Below, piece after piece: positions 34,321 through 47,889 of a stretch of DNA of 64,000 bases. The stretch spans positions 164,506 through 228,505 of the forward strand of contig ML986592.1 of NCBI GenBank assembly GCA_010094045.1, given 5' to 3'. Under the pieces are notes generated by a model. That model was not told where the DNA came from. It did not search any database and saw only the letters and a program-made list of their open reading frames with translations. The first letter of the stretch is position 1; each line of letters begins with the position of its first letter. Both the position numbers and the translations under genes were made by a program. This DNA is from Lojkania enalia. Lineage: Eukaryota > Ascomycota > Dothideomycetes > Pleosporales.

Positions 34321-37300
34321 CTAACCACCCACCCACTTCCCGCCCCCAAACGCCCTCTTCCTCGCGCCCTTTCCGGGACTTTTCATCACCCTACCACTTC
34401 CACTTCCACCCCTCATCTTCTGCACCCCCAGTCCCTTCCTCTGGCTCTTGAACCCGGGTTTCGCGGCGCCCCTACCCAGCCCCGAACCGCTCTTCTCTCT
34501 CTTTGCTTGTTTCGCATCGCCGTCGAAGTCGCCGCCGTCAATATCCATGCCGCCGTCATCTCTTTTTCGATTGCTGAATTTCAGTTTGCCCCTTTGCCCG
34601 CGCTGCGCCGCATCACGGCCTCTTATCGCATCGACGTACGCATTGATTCCCGCTTCAAGCGTCGTGCCGTCGGCGGGGTCATCAATTTCCATATCTATGC
34701 GCTCACCTGCATCATTCTCTGCATATCCACCTGCCTGCTTTGTTATTTGATTCTTGTTAGACAAGGTGCGTTCATCTCCCGAGTCTTGACCGAGTAGCAA
34801 CTTTCCGTCCTCATCGACTTTGGCTTTCGTTTTATGATGCCGGATAGCGCGTTGGCGGAGGGGTTTTGTGGACGAGATATTTCCGAGAGCGCGGTTGGAG
34901 AGGAGATCTAGGGGTTCGGATTCGTCTTCGATGATATATGTCCCGCCCTGCGCGGCTTTACCTTTACTGTGCCGTCCATTTGCCTGTTGACGGTTTTTGA
35001 CGAACTCGTCTTCGGAATCGGCCTCATCTTCACTCTCGCTGCCGTACACAGCTTGGTCGTACTCGCTTTCAAATTTACTTTTCGGCTTTTCTATGGGTCC
35101 ACCCTGGTCGTCAACAGCCTTGTTCTTCCTCTGCTCGCGGGTCTTGCGAATATTAGTAATGAGTTTTCTGTCTTCAGGCGGACACATCCTTTCCACCGCC
35201 TCAATGCCAAACTTCCTCACCATTCTCTCCACAATATGCTTAACCTTGGCCTTAAAATGCGCTTTGTGCTCGTGGCTCCAAACCATCAAGTTTTTCAACA
35301 GTGTCTCCAGCCTTGGGCGAACAATACTTTCCGGTAAGGAAATAACTTGCACCTTGACGAAGCCCAGCACACTCCTCACAATCTCTCGATTCGGATTTTG
35401 TAGAAATATATCCATAACCTCGAGTAAACTTATTACCGTCTCCTTCCGAATTCTTTGATGGAACTCGTACAGGATTCGTGTGACAGCAGTCACGGAAGCA
35501 GAGATGACGTGTGGCGTACTGCCCGCCAGTCCCGCACTAACCATGGTGAAATACTCCTCCAAGTTTGCCTCTACAGCCGGTGCATCGGGTGGCATATTCG
35601 GGACCTTGGACTGCGTGACGGTACCACCCTGCGCCATTTTGTTGCCCATGGCGACAAGCAGGTCATATGCTGCTTCTCTAGCTTTCTCATTGACTTCCTT
35701 TGCTGCGATGACAACTTCGGAGAGAATGGAGGGGATGAAGTGGAGACCGGAAGCGGGCAGGAACTCGATGATTTGTGAGATTGCGGATAGGCGGTCTCTG
35801 CGGGCGGGCGCGGACGCTTTGTCGGCGCTTTGGAGGAGGAGCTGTTGAAGCTCGCTGTTTCGCTCGCGGAGCGCGGCTTTACCGATCTCGGACTCGGCGA
35901 GCCGGGGGATGAGCTTGTAGGCTTTCTTTTGTAGTTGCGGGTCGTCGTCTTTGTTGATCGTGGTCGCTGCCATGCGGAAGAGGGATGGGAAGCTATCCCG
36001 AGGTAGGTAGACGGAAATTGTGATGACCAGATCCATGAGGGTATGGCTCACAGGGGGCATCTTGTTTTGGTACTTGTCTTGCTTTTGCTTGTCAGCTTGC
36101 GTCTGAGGAGCAGCTTCTGCCAGCGCGGTTTCAAGGTTTGTTGCGACACGCTCGAAAGTTTCCATAAGCTCTTCCTTGGGAATGACGCTCAAAAAAGCGT
36201 TTATTGTCCTGAGGATGGTACCCCTATACTGCGGTAAAGTCTCGCTGTATACATTGAACAAGACTGCAAGCATGTTGCTCGCAAACCCAGCGAGGTGATT
36301 TAAATTCTTCTGTGCCTCGGCCTTCGAAACTCTGGCTTGTACTGAAAGATCGTCTTCGCCCTCTAACTTAATAATAGCTTTGTTGCTGTCCACCAGATTC
36401 TGCAATGCCCTGCAGATATCCGTCCGTAGATCAGCTTGACCATATAGCAAGTTGGCCAGCATCTCCGCGAAATTCTGATCAAACGCTTCGACAAGATCTA
36501 AAGGGAGATCGCAATACCCTGGAAGGATCGACCATATTTGCTGTACGACAGTCTCAAAGATCTTGACCTCCATCGACTTCTCTTTGGATCCATGATCGAT
36601 GACTTTTTGATACAGTGCCTCGCTTAAGGGCAACATCTCCGCCCTGAAATGCGCTAGTTTCGTATTATGCACTGAGTCCCGGAGCAGTGGCAGTAGCCAA
36701 ACTCGACCGGTCTGACCCGGTGGCGGTTTCGGGAGGTTAAGTGGCAAGATGTCGAGCACAACATCAGGACCCGCGGCGCCTATTGCACATGAGATAACTG
36801 CGTCCGCCTCTTTCTTTCCAGCAAAAGCGTCATTGCTTCTCAGTCCTCCTACAATCTTTACGACCGGTCTCAAGATAGGATCTGATCGCCACCGTAGAGC
36901 CTCAAACAGGGCGCATAGCATACTGAATACCTCCATCCATGCTGCCTGGTATTTCACGCTCAGGAGATCCTCCGCTATTTTGGCAATTTTCTCTAGGGTC
37001 TTTTCGTCGTATATCGAAGGCTCCAATATCACGTTATCCGGAATAAGATTCGCCATTAAAGAAATCAAACACTCCGAAGCAGAAACACGGATATTATGTG
37101 AAGGAGATGTAAAGAAATCCGCGACCACGGCAAAAAGCTCCGGAAGCTTTGCGAACGTATCGTCGGGCTCGATCTGGGCCGAGACTTCATAACCTCGCGA
37201 TATCACAGCTATCCAGGGAGGAAGTAACTGCGAGTCACTTTTCGAAGGCTGTAGCTCGGAAATGACTTCTAGAAGCCTCGGTAACTTCGCCGATGAGACC

Positions 37301-38195
37301 TCGTCCTGCGCCATACCGGCAAAAATGACCTCGAAAATCTCAAAAGCTGTCATGGTCAAATATTCATTGCTCGACTTCGAGATATTAAGCAAGAGTTTGC
37401 AGAGAACATCGATTTTCCTACTCGGCCAGCCACTAGAAGCTGTCGCAATTGTCTTAATCAACTGCAGAGCGTGCATGAGACCTGGATCATTTCCTTCGGC
37501 GTTCCTATGCCCCTTATGCCTTTTGGAATTGTTCGACGCTTCTGCCACGTCTTTCAACATTCGCAATGCCGTCTCCGCGCACATGTCCGAAGCTGGGTGA
37601 TCGAGCGACGGACTAGGCGGAGGATTCTGGAGGACCTTCACTAGCGCTTCCTGAGCCCGCTTCCTAACCTTTGGTCGCTGATCTATTGCAATAGTCAAAA
37701 GACCCGCGACGGCTCGCCGGGGACTGGTTTGTGTTTGCGGAAGCTCCCATGCGCGGGCATCCTGTATGACCAACAATGATTCCAAACATCCTATAGAAGA
37801 TCGTAGGAGCGGCGCTTCAGCTGCCTGGTTTGTGAGGGCGGGTGCAAGACTCGTCAGGATCTCGGAAAACTTGGATCGCAGAAGCGGTGCGGGGACGTGG
37901 GGTGTTACGAGATTGAGGAGGTACATGACGGCGGTCACGGTATCTTTGTTTGCAATTCCATTGGAAGTTATCTGGTGTCCTAGGAGAGAGAGAAGTGCGG
38001 CAAAGTATGCGGTTGGTGTGAATTCGGACTTCTGGTCGCGGAGGGTTTCCTCGATTGCAGAGAGCACCAGCGCAGTCTGGAAAACATTAGCCACTGTAAA
38101 TCGAGGAATTGTAGATATATTACCTGCTGCTGATTCTGTAGCTTCGGAGAGTCCCGAATCTTCGTCAGCCTCTCCTCCAACGATAGGGGAGACAT
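34321..38195 (-). CDS. rrp12: RRP12-like ribosome biogenesis HEAT-repeat protein
   Basis: Exon 1 is 38195-38124 (24 codons, MSPLSLEERLTKIRDSP...), intron 38123-38077 (47 nt, GTAATA donor, CTAAT branch), exon 2 38076-34321; together 1275 residues. The upstream start is chosen because the splice joins 'NQQQ' to 'TALVLSAIEETL' in frame, as in the family. The body is a chain of helical HEAT-type repeats, with the NUC173 signature region (about residues 420-580: PLNLPKPPPGQTGRVWLLPL, 'FETVVQQIWSILPGYCDLP'). The C-terminal 250 residues are acidic then Lys/Arg/Gly-rich (GSESEDEADSEDEF, KSPGKGARKRAFGGG), typical of nucleolar proteins. In yeast RRP12 supports export and maturation of 40S and 60S pre-ribosomes. 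The gene looks intact. Confidence 0.95.
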
Positions 38196-39292
38196 TTTGG
38201 CGGCGTGGTTTGTCGGGCTGCGGGATTCCGCCGAGCGAAACTGGAAAAGTTCACGCACAAATAAATTATTTTGCCGGGCGGTGAGTGGTAATAAGATAAG
38301 CGACATGCACGTGACATACCTTTTCATCTGATCTAGGAGATCTCTGTTGCTACCAACAAATTAGATATGAGAAATTATCCCCGAGTAAGCGATCTTGACC
38401 TGCATCGTGTATGGCTTATAACTGCCTATACAAATTTCCAGAACACCATAAATCTAACCAATCTCTCGCCTACAGCATCCGATAGTTCCTGAACTGAGTG
38501 CAAATGTGCTGATACTGACTCGAGCATGCATAGATTGTGGAGTGATATATGTAACTTCGCAGATTATAGGTTAGGCTTTTTTTTTTTAACAGAGCCTTTA
38601 AGTTGTAGACCATCCTATTCAGAATATTTCCAATTAGCACAATTCCACTCTGTGACTATCGCTAGCTGTAGGTAATGCTGATAGACAAGAGTACCTGATA
38701 ACCTAATAAACCGATACATCACAGCTCCACATAAACCAACATAGCACAAACTCTTTTGCTATTTACCCCGCTGCCCCGATTAACTCACTACCAACCTTCC
38801 ACCTCCCCTCTCCTCAAACAAAGACAAAGGAAGCCTGCAGATTCAAGAACTTAGGGTATATCTAAAACCTCTGTCGGAGGTGCTCAAAACTAATCCCCGG
38901 GGTTTTGTTTTTGACTCAGAAAAATAAATCCACATCTCACTCCAGGCACGAAATAAAGCTCAACTAGATGGAAACAAAATAAAGAAAGAAAAAATGGCCA
39001 AGGAACCAAAAGAACCAAACCATCGCAAAAAAGAGAACAAGAAGATGAGGATGTCCTCCGCTAGCCCCGAGAGAGAAAAATTCTCAGGAAACATATATAG
39101 TCAGTTGATTCCAAACAACACTCCCTCCAAACCAGTTCAATCCAAATGATGCCGCCAAATGTTTGGAAAAGAGGTTTACAAAAGCAGATAGATGGCGCAA
39201 AAATAAGATAATCCCCAACCAAACCTAGAAACAGAAACAGAAACCTTGGTATTGAGAAGAATTTTTCCTTTCCCCCTATCCGCCGTCTCCTA
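38196..39292. other. Intergenic region between RRP12 and the DOCK gene
   Basis: No supportable gene. Contains the RRP12 promoter side (near 38200-38400) and the 3' region of the DOCK gene (near 39000-39290). Confidence 0.5.
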
Positions 39293-42200
39293 CTACTCCT
39301 CCTCCACACCACCAACCCCTCTAACACTCCCCTTGCTTCCCACCTTCTTCATTCCCAACACACTAAACCTCTTCCTCACACTCCCTATTCCCTTACTACT
39401 CTTCCCCTCACTCTTCCCGCTCTTCCCACCATCGCTCCTCAACCCCTCACTCGCCTCACTCCTCAAGCTTCCCAAACTCATACTCTGCGTGATGCTCTGA
39501 CTCGGCATCTGCGGCAGCGCTTCAGGAGGCGGGGACGTCGGCGCGAGGAAGCTGAGGCTGAGGCGGTTCTTGCCGGCATCTTTGCTGCGGCTGCGCGATG
39601 TTGTGGTTGTAGATATATCATCTGGGTGATCATCGGTTTCCTTTTCCGCAGCCTTTTTGTCTGGTTGCCGGTGCGGGTCACTGGTTACAGGACTCTTGAA
39701 GAAGGCGAGACTTAGTCTTTTCTTGTCATGGCGGGCTGGTCGGATGTCAGTGGCTGGCGAAGTTGGATTATCCGTGCCGTTGGGTTGGGTGGGAGTAGCT
39801 GTGGGGGTAGGGCTTGCGACGCGCGAAGGGGATGTTGCGGCCGCTAGCCAGGAGCCAGTTGGTGAGCGCATAATTTGACCTATGTTGGCTGGCATTAGCG
39901 TTGTTAGTTCTCGGGCAAAGGCTATCTCGAATCCTAATCCAGATCAATAACCATACTCAATTTAGGCGTGCTACTCACGCTGCGTTAGGTCGGCTTTGGT
40001 AGCTTGTTGTGCAGGGCGCGTGTACAGAGCCAAGCATCTTCTAATAATCATCGCATAATCAGTCAACGCAACCTTGAGTGCATTTTCCAATAGGTTTGGT
40101 TCACGTTGCGGTTCCTCCTCATTATCTGATATGGACGAGTCTCGTGGGCGTGGCAGCAATTCATGATACTTGGCAACACTACTCTCTGCGGTAAAGTCAA
40201 CTGCCAAGGTAAGCTCTTGGGTGAGCGTGTTCAAGGCAGTATCATCTCCTTCCGAGATCCTCTTCTCCAAGGCCATAAGCTCTGCAGCTTTTCGTGACGT
40301 GCGCTCGATCGCAGTCTGCAGCGGTGTGAGGGTTACTGTACCCACTGCAACAATCTCACTTCTTCGCAGAATTGTCGGGAAAGTTTCGGCTGTCGTGTAG
40401 ACCGTTTTCTCAATCGCAGTGTCTTTTCCACCACTAGACATTGTCCGACGAGAAGCTGTTGTGAAGTGAGATGGCCTAGACAAGAGATAGTAATCCCTGA
40501 TTGACTGTGCAACCTTTGCACGTTGGTAGATAGGATGTGCGAGATCTTTCTGCGGACTAACAGGGAATATCTGCAAATACTGGCCTTCCACATCCTCCTC
40601 CATCCCGGGGACGAGAATTTGTGCAGCAGGATGCTGTTGCTGCATGTGATCCGTGAAGGTAGCCAGACGATCCGTTGCAGAGCCTTCAAAGATGAAGTGC
40701 TTGTCACGTAACCCTACGGGGAAGCCCAGTCCCTTGTAGACGACTCGGAAGTAGCGAGGATTTTGTCGGTCACCCTTCGCAATGCTCTCATAGATTGTCG
40801 CCATGGCATGCTGGGTTCTCGCTAGCTTCGCAAAGTCGAAGACATTGTGTTCATACTGAGTTGCGAGCTCCATATACGTTCCCAGGGCATTGTCCCACGA
40901 TTGTCCATCTTCATAATACTTAATCATTCGGAAGTAAAGTTGCTCTTTCCGTTCAAACGAGGATTGCGCTGGAAAGCTTGGATCGACAAGAGGCTCGACA
41001 GCGGTATTTGGATCCCAATCGTAAAGTTCGGCATGCAGACGGAGCGCAAGGCCGGCTTCTGTAAAATTCTGGGCTTCGGCTTGAAGATCCACTAACTGAT
41101 GGACATAGCGTATGTATATGTCCTCTTTCTGCATATCCTTTAGGAATTCCATTAAGTGAAGGGTATCCATAATATGGAACACCTCACCAGCCTCAGTGCT
41201 GTGCACGGCAACTAGAAGATCGAGAAGCTCGTCAATGGTAGTGATAAGGTTCTTAACCGCGACGAACAATGGGTCTTCCGGATCTTGCGCTAATGGGTCG
41301 AATAAGTCGATGAGCTCCTGGATGAAGTGCTTCTGCAAGGCCACTTCGGTGAGAGGTTTGGACTTGAACAGACGATCCAGGCACTCGATCATCTCAGCCT
41401 GTATCAGGGCAAGGTCCTCGCTCAAGGTCCATTCGCTTACAATCATTGTCTGCAGGACCTCGATCGCGACGCTTCGCAACCCTTCATGGACACTGAGGCA
41501 CAGCTCTACAATCGGAGCGACTAGGCCCGGCACGTATTGCACCTGAAAACCGCCCATCTTCTCAAGACCAAACTGCTGCTTATCCTCAGGACTAGTTTCC
41601 CATCCAATGGCTTCCCAGCTGCGCTGTAGAAGGTCAGCACCAAGTTCCCGTACATCACCTGCAATTTTCCAGACGGCACGGCGCTTTTGTTCAGGGAAAG
41701 TCTCTAGTGCCAGTGCGTCACTTCCAACAAGCTTTAGGAGCGCATCAAAGAATACTCGCCAGAGATCAGTATTGAATTGATCAGCTTCGTCAGGGTGCGG
41801 CAGGAATGAGTCAATTAGAATGCTGGCCAGTTTGTCCAGTGTCCGAATGGTGGCCTTGTGATGATAGATGTGTACACTGAGCCAACAGCTTGGGAAAGCA
41901 TCACAATCCAAAATAGAAATATAGACCTGGAGGGCAGAGAAGAGAAATTCAGCGATGTCAGCTTTGGGCCAATCAAGGTGAATGATTGTTGGAAGACTAG
42001 ACATTGCTGCAAGGACAGCCGATATTTCAATCAATGCCTCATCAAATGAGGCTTCCACGGTCGTAGGGCGAGTATGGAAGGGATACGAAGTCGGAAATAA
42101 TAGCGACAGGGTCTTCTTGGTCGATCGAGGGGTTGCTTGAATGGCGCGGTAGGAGTCTACTAATTTGGGCACATATTCGCACGCTTCCTGCCCGAAATCT

Positions 42201-45200
42201 TCGACTTGGGCAGCAACGACAGAGCAGCAGAGCCGTACCTGGTCTTTCCACTGCTCGTTAACAGTAGTCGCTTTACCCCAGTGTGGCGCTAACCACTTGA
42301 CAGTGTTTGCAAGGAGCACCCGGCGAGTATCGGGTTGTTTAAAAATCTCGAGCTCAGTAAGGTGAAGAATTAATAGGAGTTTGTGGAGAATCAGCTTTCC
42401 CTGGGCGGTGGTACACGAATCCACAAAGCTCGAGGCAAGCGCCATGATCTCTGCTGGGGACATGGAAGGGGAAAGTTCGGGCAACCATGAGTGAAAGTTC
42501 TGAACAAGAATGGTTTTGGTCCCAATGACTACAGGAGATGGATTAGTCATCAGAGACTCAAAAGACTTGAAGATGGTCTGTAAGTCTTTCGTAAACGTTG
42601 GTTGCCGGCTGGTAATTCCTATTCCAGCCTCTTTCTCTTTTTGCTGCTGTCGAGCATTCATGATGAATTTTAATACATGTCGCCCAACCTTGAATGTCGC
42701 ACGTAAGCGTCGCGAAGATTCCATATCAGTGGGATTAGCTAACAACCTGGTGTAACTTCGAACGAGGCATGATGTCGCGAAAGGATAGTTGAACCCGGTT
42801 TTAGCATATTGATCTACCAGCGGGCCGAGGTTGAAGCGTCTGTCGTGGACTATGCCAAGAACTGTAACGAGTGCGTTGAAGACGAGGTCTTCATATTCAT
42901 CACTCCCGGCAAATTCCACGAGGATATCAAACAGAGCATCAAAGACCTCGTTCAAGAGCTTAACCATCTCTATTTCCGGCACGAAGGTGAACCTCCGGAG
43001 CAACTGCACAAGCTCGCCCGACGGCTGATCCCGCCATTTAAGGACCCCAAGTAGAATCGGATCTTGAGAATACTTGGTGCTGCATAGGAATGTCTGGAGA
43101 TGCAGGGCGGCCATTGGTCCCATTACAGATTCATCCTTTCTCCTTGAACTCCAAGGCAGTGCCAAGTAAGCACCTTTCCCGGCGATCATGCTAGAGGTAT
43201 ATTCATCATAACGATATAGACACAAAGAATGCTGGCTATCTCGTATAAAAGCATCAGAGCTCCAGAGCGGCATCCAGCACAGAGCGAACGGGAATCCAGG
43301 AGCATCTGCTATGCTCATGACGATGTGCGACCCAGGAACATCTTCAGGGTTGATAGCAAGTCGTATGGTCGAATTCCACCGCTCGCCTCTTTCCACCGCA
43401 GTCGTACGCCACGCAGTGTGTCCCGCGCTATTGTTTGAAGGATAAATACAACCCTCGATACGCTCCCCAGACGATTTCCGCACTTCAATAGTCAATTGCA
43501 AGTTTCCCATTGAGGAGGTTGAGGTGAGCGGGACAGTGCCCGTCTTCGGATGAGAAAGGAAAGCATTCTTGGGAAGGAACGGCTCGATTAGAGTCACGTA
43601 TATATCACTTCGGGGTTTTGTCGGTGCGCCGGAGAAGCCAATCTTTTTTGTTTGCCGAATGTTGTGAAGTAATGTTGGCGTCCTTTCTATCAAACTTTCC
43701 GCAACTGGATTCGCAAAAGCTTTTAGGTGAATAGTGATCCGACTAATGGGGCTATTTTTCTTGTATTTTCCACTAGTACTCGGGTACAGCTCGGCCAAGA
43801 TTTGGTCCCAGTCGCCGTCTTCATCTGAGATCTCATCGAACGCAGTTGCTGGGGCCCATAATGTAATATTTTGATCTGCCTCCGATTGGGCACGCATCAA
43901 GGCGTCCACACGGAGGACGCCGGCAGCTATAACCCTCTTTAGTGTCTTCTGATCTCTCGAGGAGGCCCTCGCTTTCGCCGTGGAGGACTCCGGGCGTCCA
44001 TCATTGCTTTTAGCTCGATTAGTATCAACGCTGGGCGGCCGGGCATCTGTGTTGACAATATGATGGCTAGATTCTTTGCGTTTCGAGCCAAACATGACGC
44101 TACGTCTCCCGCCCTTGATACTTCCAAATTGGGATGGTTGAAGCGGGGGTGTATTGCTCGAAGTACTTTCACGTGGAGGGTTGGCGTGTCCGACATTCGG
44201 GAGAGTTCGGTATGGCTCATTTGAAAGCACTTTAAATACGAGGTACAAGCTGGAGTTAGAGGCTGCGCCCTCACCAATATCTGCAGAGCTAAGGTCGACC
44301 AACAAGGACCTCAGCTTCTCTCCGCCCATGGGGACAGCGGTTCCGTCTCGAGCAGTGAGGTCAAATGAGTACACTTCCGAAAGCGGTTTGGGCGCTTCCC
44401 CGGATACTTTAAGGCACAGATGCATGCTGATCTGCACGGACCCCTTTGTGACATCGCCCAAAACTTGTTTCAGGCTAACAAACAAATGGTGAAGATTGTG
44501 CTCGTCAATGTGAGGGACCGGCCGGCCGTCCAGCAGGCTCATCATGGACTGCAGCTTGGTGATCTCGACTGCAGAATCGTCACCAGTCAATATGCGTCCA
44601 CGCTGCGAGGGGCTCCGCACAATCACGTCCCCACAAAGCATCTTGTTACCCGAGACAAGGTCCCAGACTGTCATTTCGCGTACTTTTTCCAACTCCTTCG
44701 CCGTCAAAACCTTGTGCAGCAGCTGGCGTCGTGCAGTGTCCAATCGCTGCACGAGGCCAGACATTTTGTCCAAGGCACCGTACTTTCGTGCTAATAAAAG
44801 CTCGTGTAACTTAGTCGAATGCCATTCTCGTAGGCAGGACGCGATTTCGTCTACCAATGGCTCCTGGGCCGAGGTAGGCGTCTCATCGCCGATTTTCAGC
44901 ATAGGTACGGGCGCAGGCGGGCGTGGGGCGGTTGGGTCGTGGGAGGAAACGGAGACGGGAGACAGAGGCAGCATGAGCTGCTGGAGATGATCTGAGCGCG
45001 CAGTCCACTGGGACCCCAGGCTTCCGGTGCGCTTCTTGGTCGATCGTGCCCGAGACAGCTGGTTCGACGCGGAGGGGAACAGGGTGGAGACTTGGTCTGG
45101 CCTAGAAGTTCTTTTGGCGTGGGAGCCGGAGGCTTTTGCAGAAGTAGCACTTGTGCTTTCGGTCGGGGTGATGACGCCGTTGGTCGCATGCTCGCCATGG

Positions 45201-45538
45201 CTCCCACGCGATGGGGGCATTTTGTCAGCCCCGTCGGCGGCCAGGCCAGTGCTCTTGTTGCCCTCCCCGAGCACCTCGCGCACTTCGACGCAGCATCGCG
45301 GGAAGATGCCCGAGAAGACGCGCGCCTCGAGCGTCTGGCCCTTGACGCTCGTGAGCCCAGCGAGCAGCGAGGGTGGCGCAACCAAGTAGCCCCGATACCA
45401 GGAGCCATCCCTGCCGCCTTGCTCAATGATGTACAGTTCGTCGCCGATTTCGAGGGGGAGGTCGGCGGGCGATGAGGGTTGGAAGGGGTAGATGCAGATT
45501 GCAAAGGCAATGCGCGGCAGCGGTCTCCAGCCAGGCAT
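39293..45538 (-). CDS. DOCK-family Rho-GTPase exchange factor, two exons
   Basis: Exon 1 is 45538-39979, intron 39978-39934 (45 nt, GTGAGT...TTAG), exon 2 39933-39293; 2066 residues. The ATG at 45538 (MPGWRPLPRIAFAI) is the first ATG of the conserved N-terminus; the frame continues upstream only through a GTG. Domains: an SH3-like segment (about 10-100, 'YPFQPSSPADLPLEIGDELY', 'GSWYRGY'), a DOCK C2/DHR-1 lipid-binding domain (about 640-830, 'DIYVTLIEPFLPK', 'DAPGFPFALCWMPLW'), helical repeats, then DHR-2 (about 1470-1810, 'RYVHQLVDLQAEAQNF', 'RYFRVVYKGLGFP', 'QYLQIFPVSP') that exchanges nucleotide on Rac/Cdc42-type GTPases. The C-terminal 200 residues, mostly exon 2, are Ser/Pro-rich and disordered with repeated RLSLxF motifs. 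It probably acts in polarity and actin control. Confidence 0.95.
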
Positions 45539-47350
45539 GGCACTAGTGACCAGACTCGACACGCTATCTCAGACGATTTGAGGGCAATGGCATCACGGGT
45601 CGACGCGCGAGGGGATCGCAATTGCTTCGGATTCAGGTTCTGGCGGAGGTATCTCTTGCGCGCGACGTGGAGCGGTGGTGAGGGCGGCCAACCTGGGGGG
45701 CTGTGGGCGGCCGCGGTAGAAGATGGTGTCAGGACTCAGGACTCAGGACCGTCGATAAAAATGCTCAGAGTCCGGAGTACGTACTCGCTGGTGACGAAGC
45801 AATGTAGGATGCCAAGGGGGGAATAATGGCGATAGTGAATATGTAATGCTGCTCAAAAAACCTCCATGGCGCACCCGCGGCCGTTCCTGCAGCCCCAGAA
45901 GAGGCACGGGCCAATCGCCTTCCTGGCCTCACCTCCCAATGCTTGCTAACGTAAACCTCCACTATGTTTCAGGTGTAAATGAATGTCATTATCAAATTTC
46001 ATTAAACTGCGAGTGGCTTCTGCGTATCACTCCTGTGCCTTGCATTCTGGCCATTCCCCAACTTGTAGGACAGATACCGGGGTCAGGCGCGCTGAATCGT
46101 GGACGCGTCGCCCGCATTCCTTCAATTCTACGTGAGGGTCGTGTCGCGTAGATTAATTAATTGCACTATAAATTGCCAATTATAACCTTGTATCATCATA
46201 GACAGCAGTCCTCGCACAAAATCCACCTCACCCTCCCAGTTCCGAAATGAATAGCCATGTTGGTGGTTGTGGCGCTTTATCTTTCCCCTCGTATTAATGG
46301 ATGATGACTATCGTCACCATCATAGTTGATGACAGCTAAGCTACATTTAAAGGCATCAACTAGCCTAGACACATGAGAATTACGATACGTTCAGTTAGCC
46401 TTATCAAGATGGTCGCACTGCATTATCAATGCCTCAAGCCCCCGCCAACCATCGACTGCATATCGTCCACCACCAATCCTAAAAAGGGCGAAATGGTATT
46501 AACGCGAAGGTTAGCCTGTAAGGAAATCAAAATTGAAGCAAGGAAAGCGGAAATTTCTGGTAAAGCCGCGGGAGATACAAATGTGTATTTCCTATTCGAT
46601 GATGCGTGTATAACATAGGAACAGTATCTTACATGCATATGCAGACAGTAGTATCGGAACAGGGATAGGAATCTGCGAGGTAGATCAGAAGAGAAGTTTG
46701 ATATCGTTGTGAAAAAGACGGGTCCGCGAGTGTTACAAGATTTGAAGTAAATTAATGGCCACTGAAGGAGTTTAGATTACTGTATAGATATTTACTACTT
46801 TTCCGATATTCATCTAATCCGAAATAGATGAGTCAGATACTACTAGTAGTCGATTAGCTCGTTGGATTGCTCGAAATTGGCTATATGTAATTTGGTGAAC
46901 TCTTGAATGTTGTAGATGTAAAATGCAAATTTGATCTATTGCCTTCCGTTACGACCCTATTAAATACTTATTTTGCGTCTTTCGGCTGATTATATATCGA
47001 GTTGCCGCCATGAACGTACCGACTCCTCAGAGGTGTTATTGGATCGATCAGCACCTAGGTCGCAGAGTCCACAGAGACTCAGTATGTCAGGCAACAACCC
47101 CGCAATAATTCTACGGCCATATTAGCATAGTAGTGTCATTCATCCAAAGGCCCTTACCTGAGGAAGATATCGTTCTAATTACCTAAAATTTAATCCAATG
47201 AATCCACGGTTATAATTAGTCTCGTCAAACCGTGGCTCAGCCATAGTGAAGATTTCTCGCTATAGAAACCTTCCGGGCTTGGCTTGAATAGCAGAGAAAT
47301 TAGATAACATACTCCGTCTCATCCGGAAAGCACTCCAAGACCTTTTCTCC
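45539..47350. other. Region upstream of the DOCK gene, no gene seen
   Basis: About 1.8 kb holding the likely DOCK promoter near 45540-46150. Short ORFs (45846-46151 and 46373-46618 on +) have no recognisable features. Confidence 0.4.
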
Positions 47351-47351
47351 G

Positions 47352-47880
47352 CTATCCCCCCGCCCAATGGAAACACCCTCCTCGGACCCATCCCACTCCC
47401 ATAGTCTCATTTGATAACCTCATCAGCATCAAGCCGAGGCCATTCACCCACTCAATCTCATTGTAACAGCTTTTCCCCACTTCATAATATTTCGGAAAGA
47501 GGTGTTCGTTCAGCAGCACCTGTACAAAATCCATCTCCATTGGCCCAGTAGATATGATACCTAGGCGGAGATATGGAGAAAACCCGTTGAATGGGTTGCT
47601 AGACAGTTGCGTATTTGTGGCCTCTTCCCCGTGTCCGTCTTCGCGCTATACGAGTCGTACGCTATCTCCATCTCACTCAATCACTTTGAGCCTTTTATAT
47701 CTGGCTTTCGTCCGAAGTATATCGTCATCCATCCTCATTGAGGCTCCAAATCGTGTCATCAACTTGTCACAGTCCCACTGGTCTAATGCTGAATACTCAA
47801 CCAACAAGTCCTTTACAGCGTGCTACCGGGAGAGAACGCATTTACGAAATAGATTCGGTCTACGTTTGAAGATATTCAGT
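47352..47880 (-). other. Unassigned ORF remnants on the minus strand
   Basis: On - two consecutive readings look protein-like: 'LDQWDCDKLMTRFGASMRMD' (about 47800-47735) and, after a stop, a 62-codon frame ending at 47352 with 'NEHLFPKYYEVGKSCYNEIEW'. Composition suggests a decayed globular gene, but I recognise no family. Confidence 0.25.
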
Positions 47881-47889
47881 ACTTGAGCA

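Noticed and set aside
45092..45475. Frames of over 100 codons on + opposite the DOCK N-terminus
   Set aside because: Shadows of a GC-rich exon; the DOCK SH3-like segment is on -.
46373..46618. 81-codon frame on + upstream of the DOCK gene
   Set aside because: No family features, and no splice or neighbour support.
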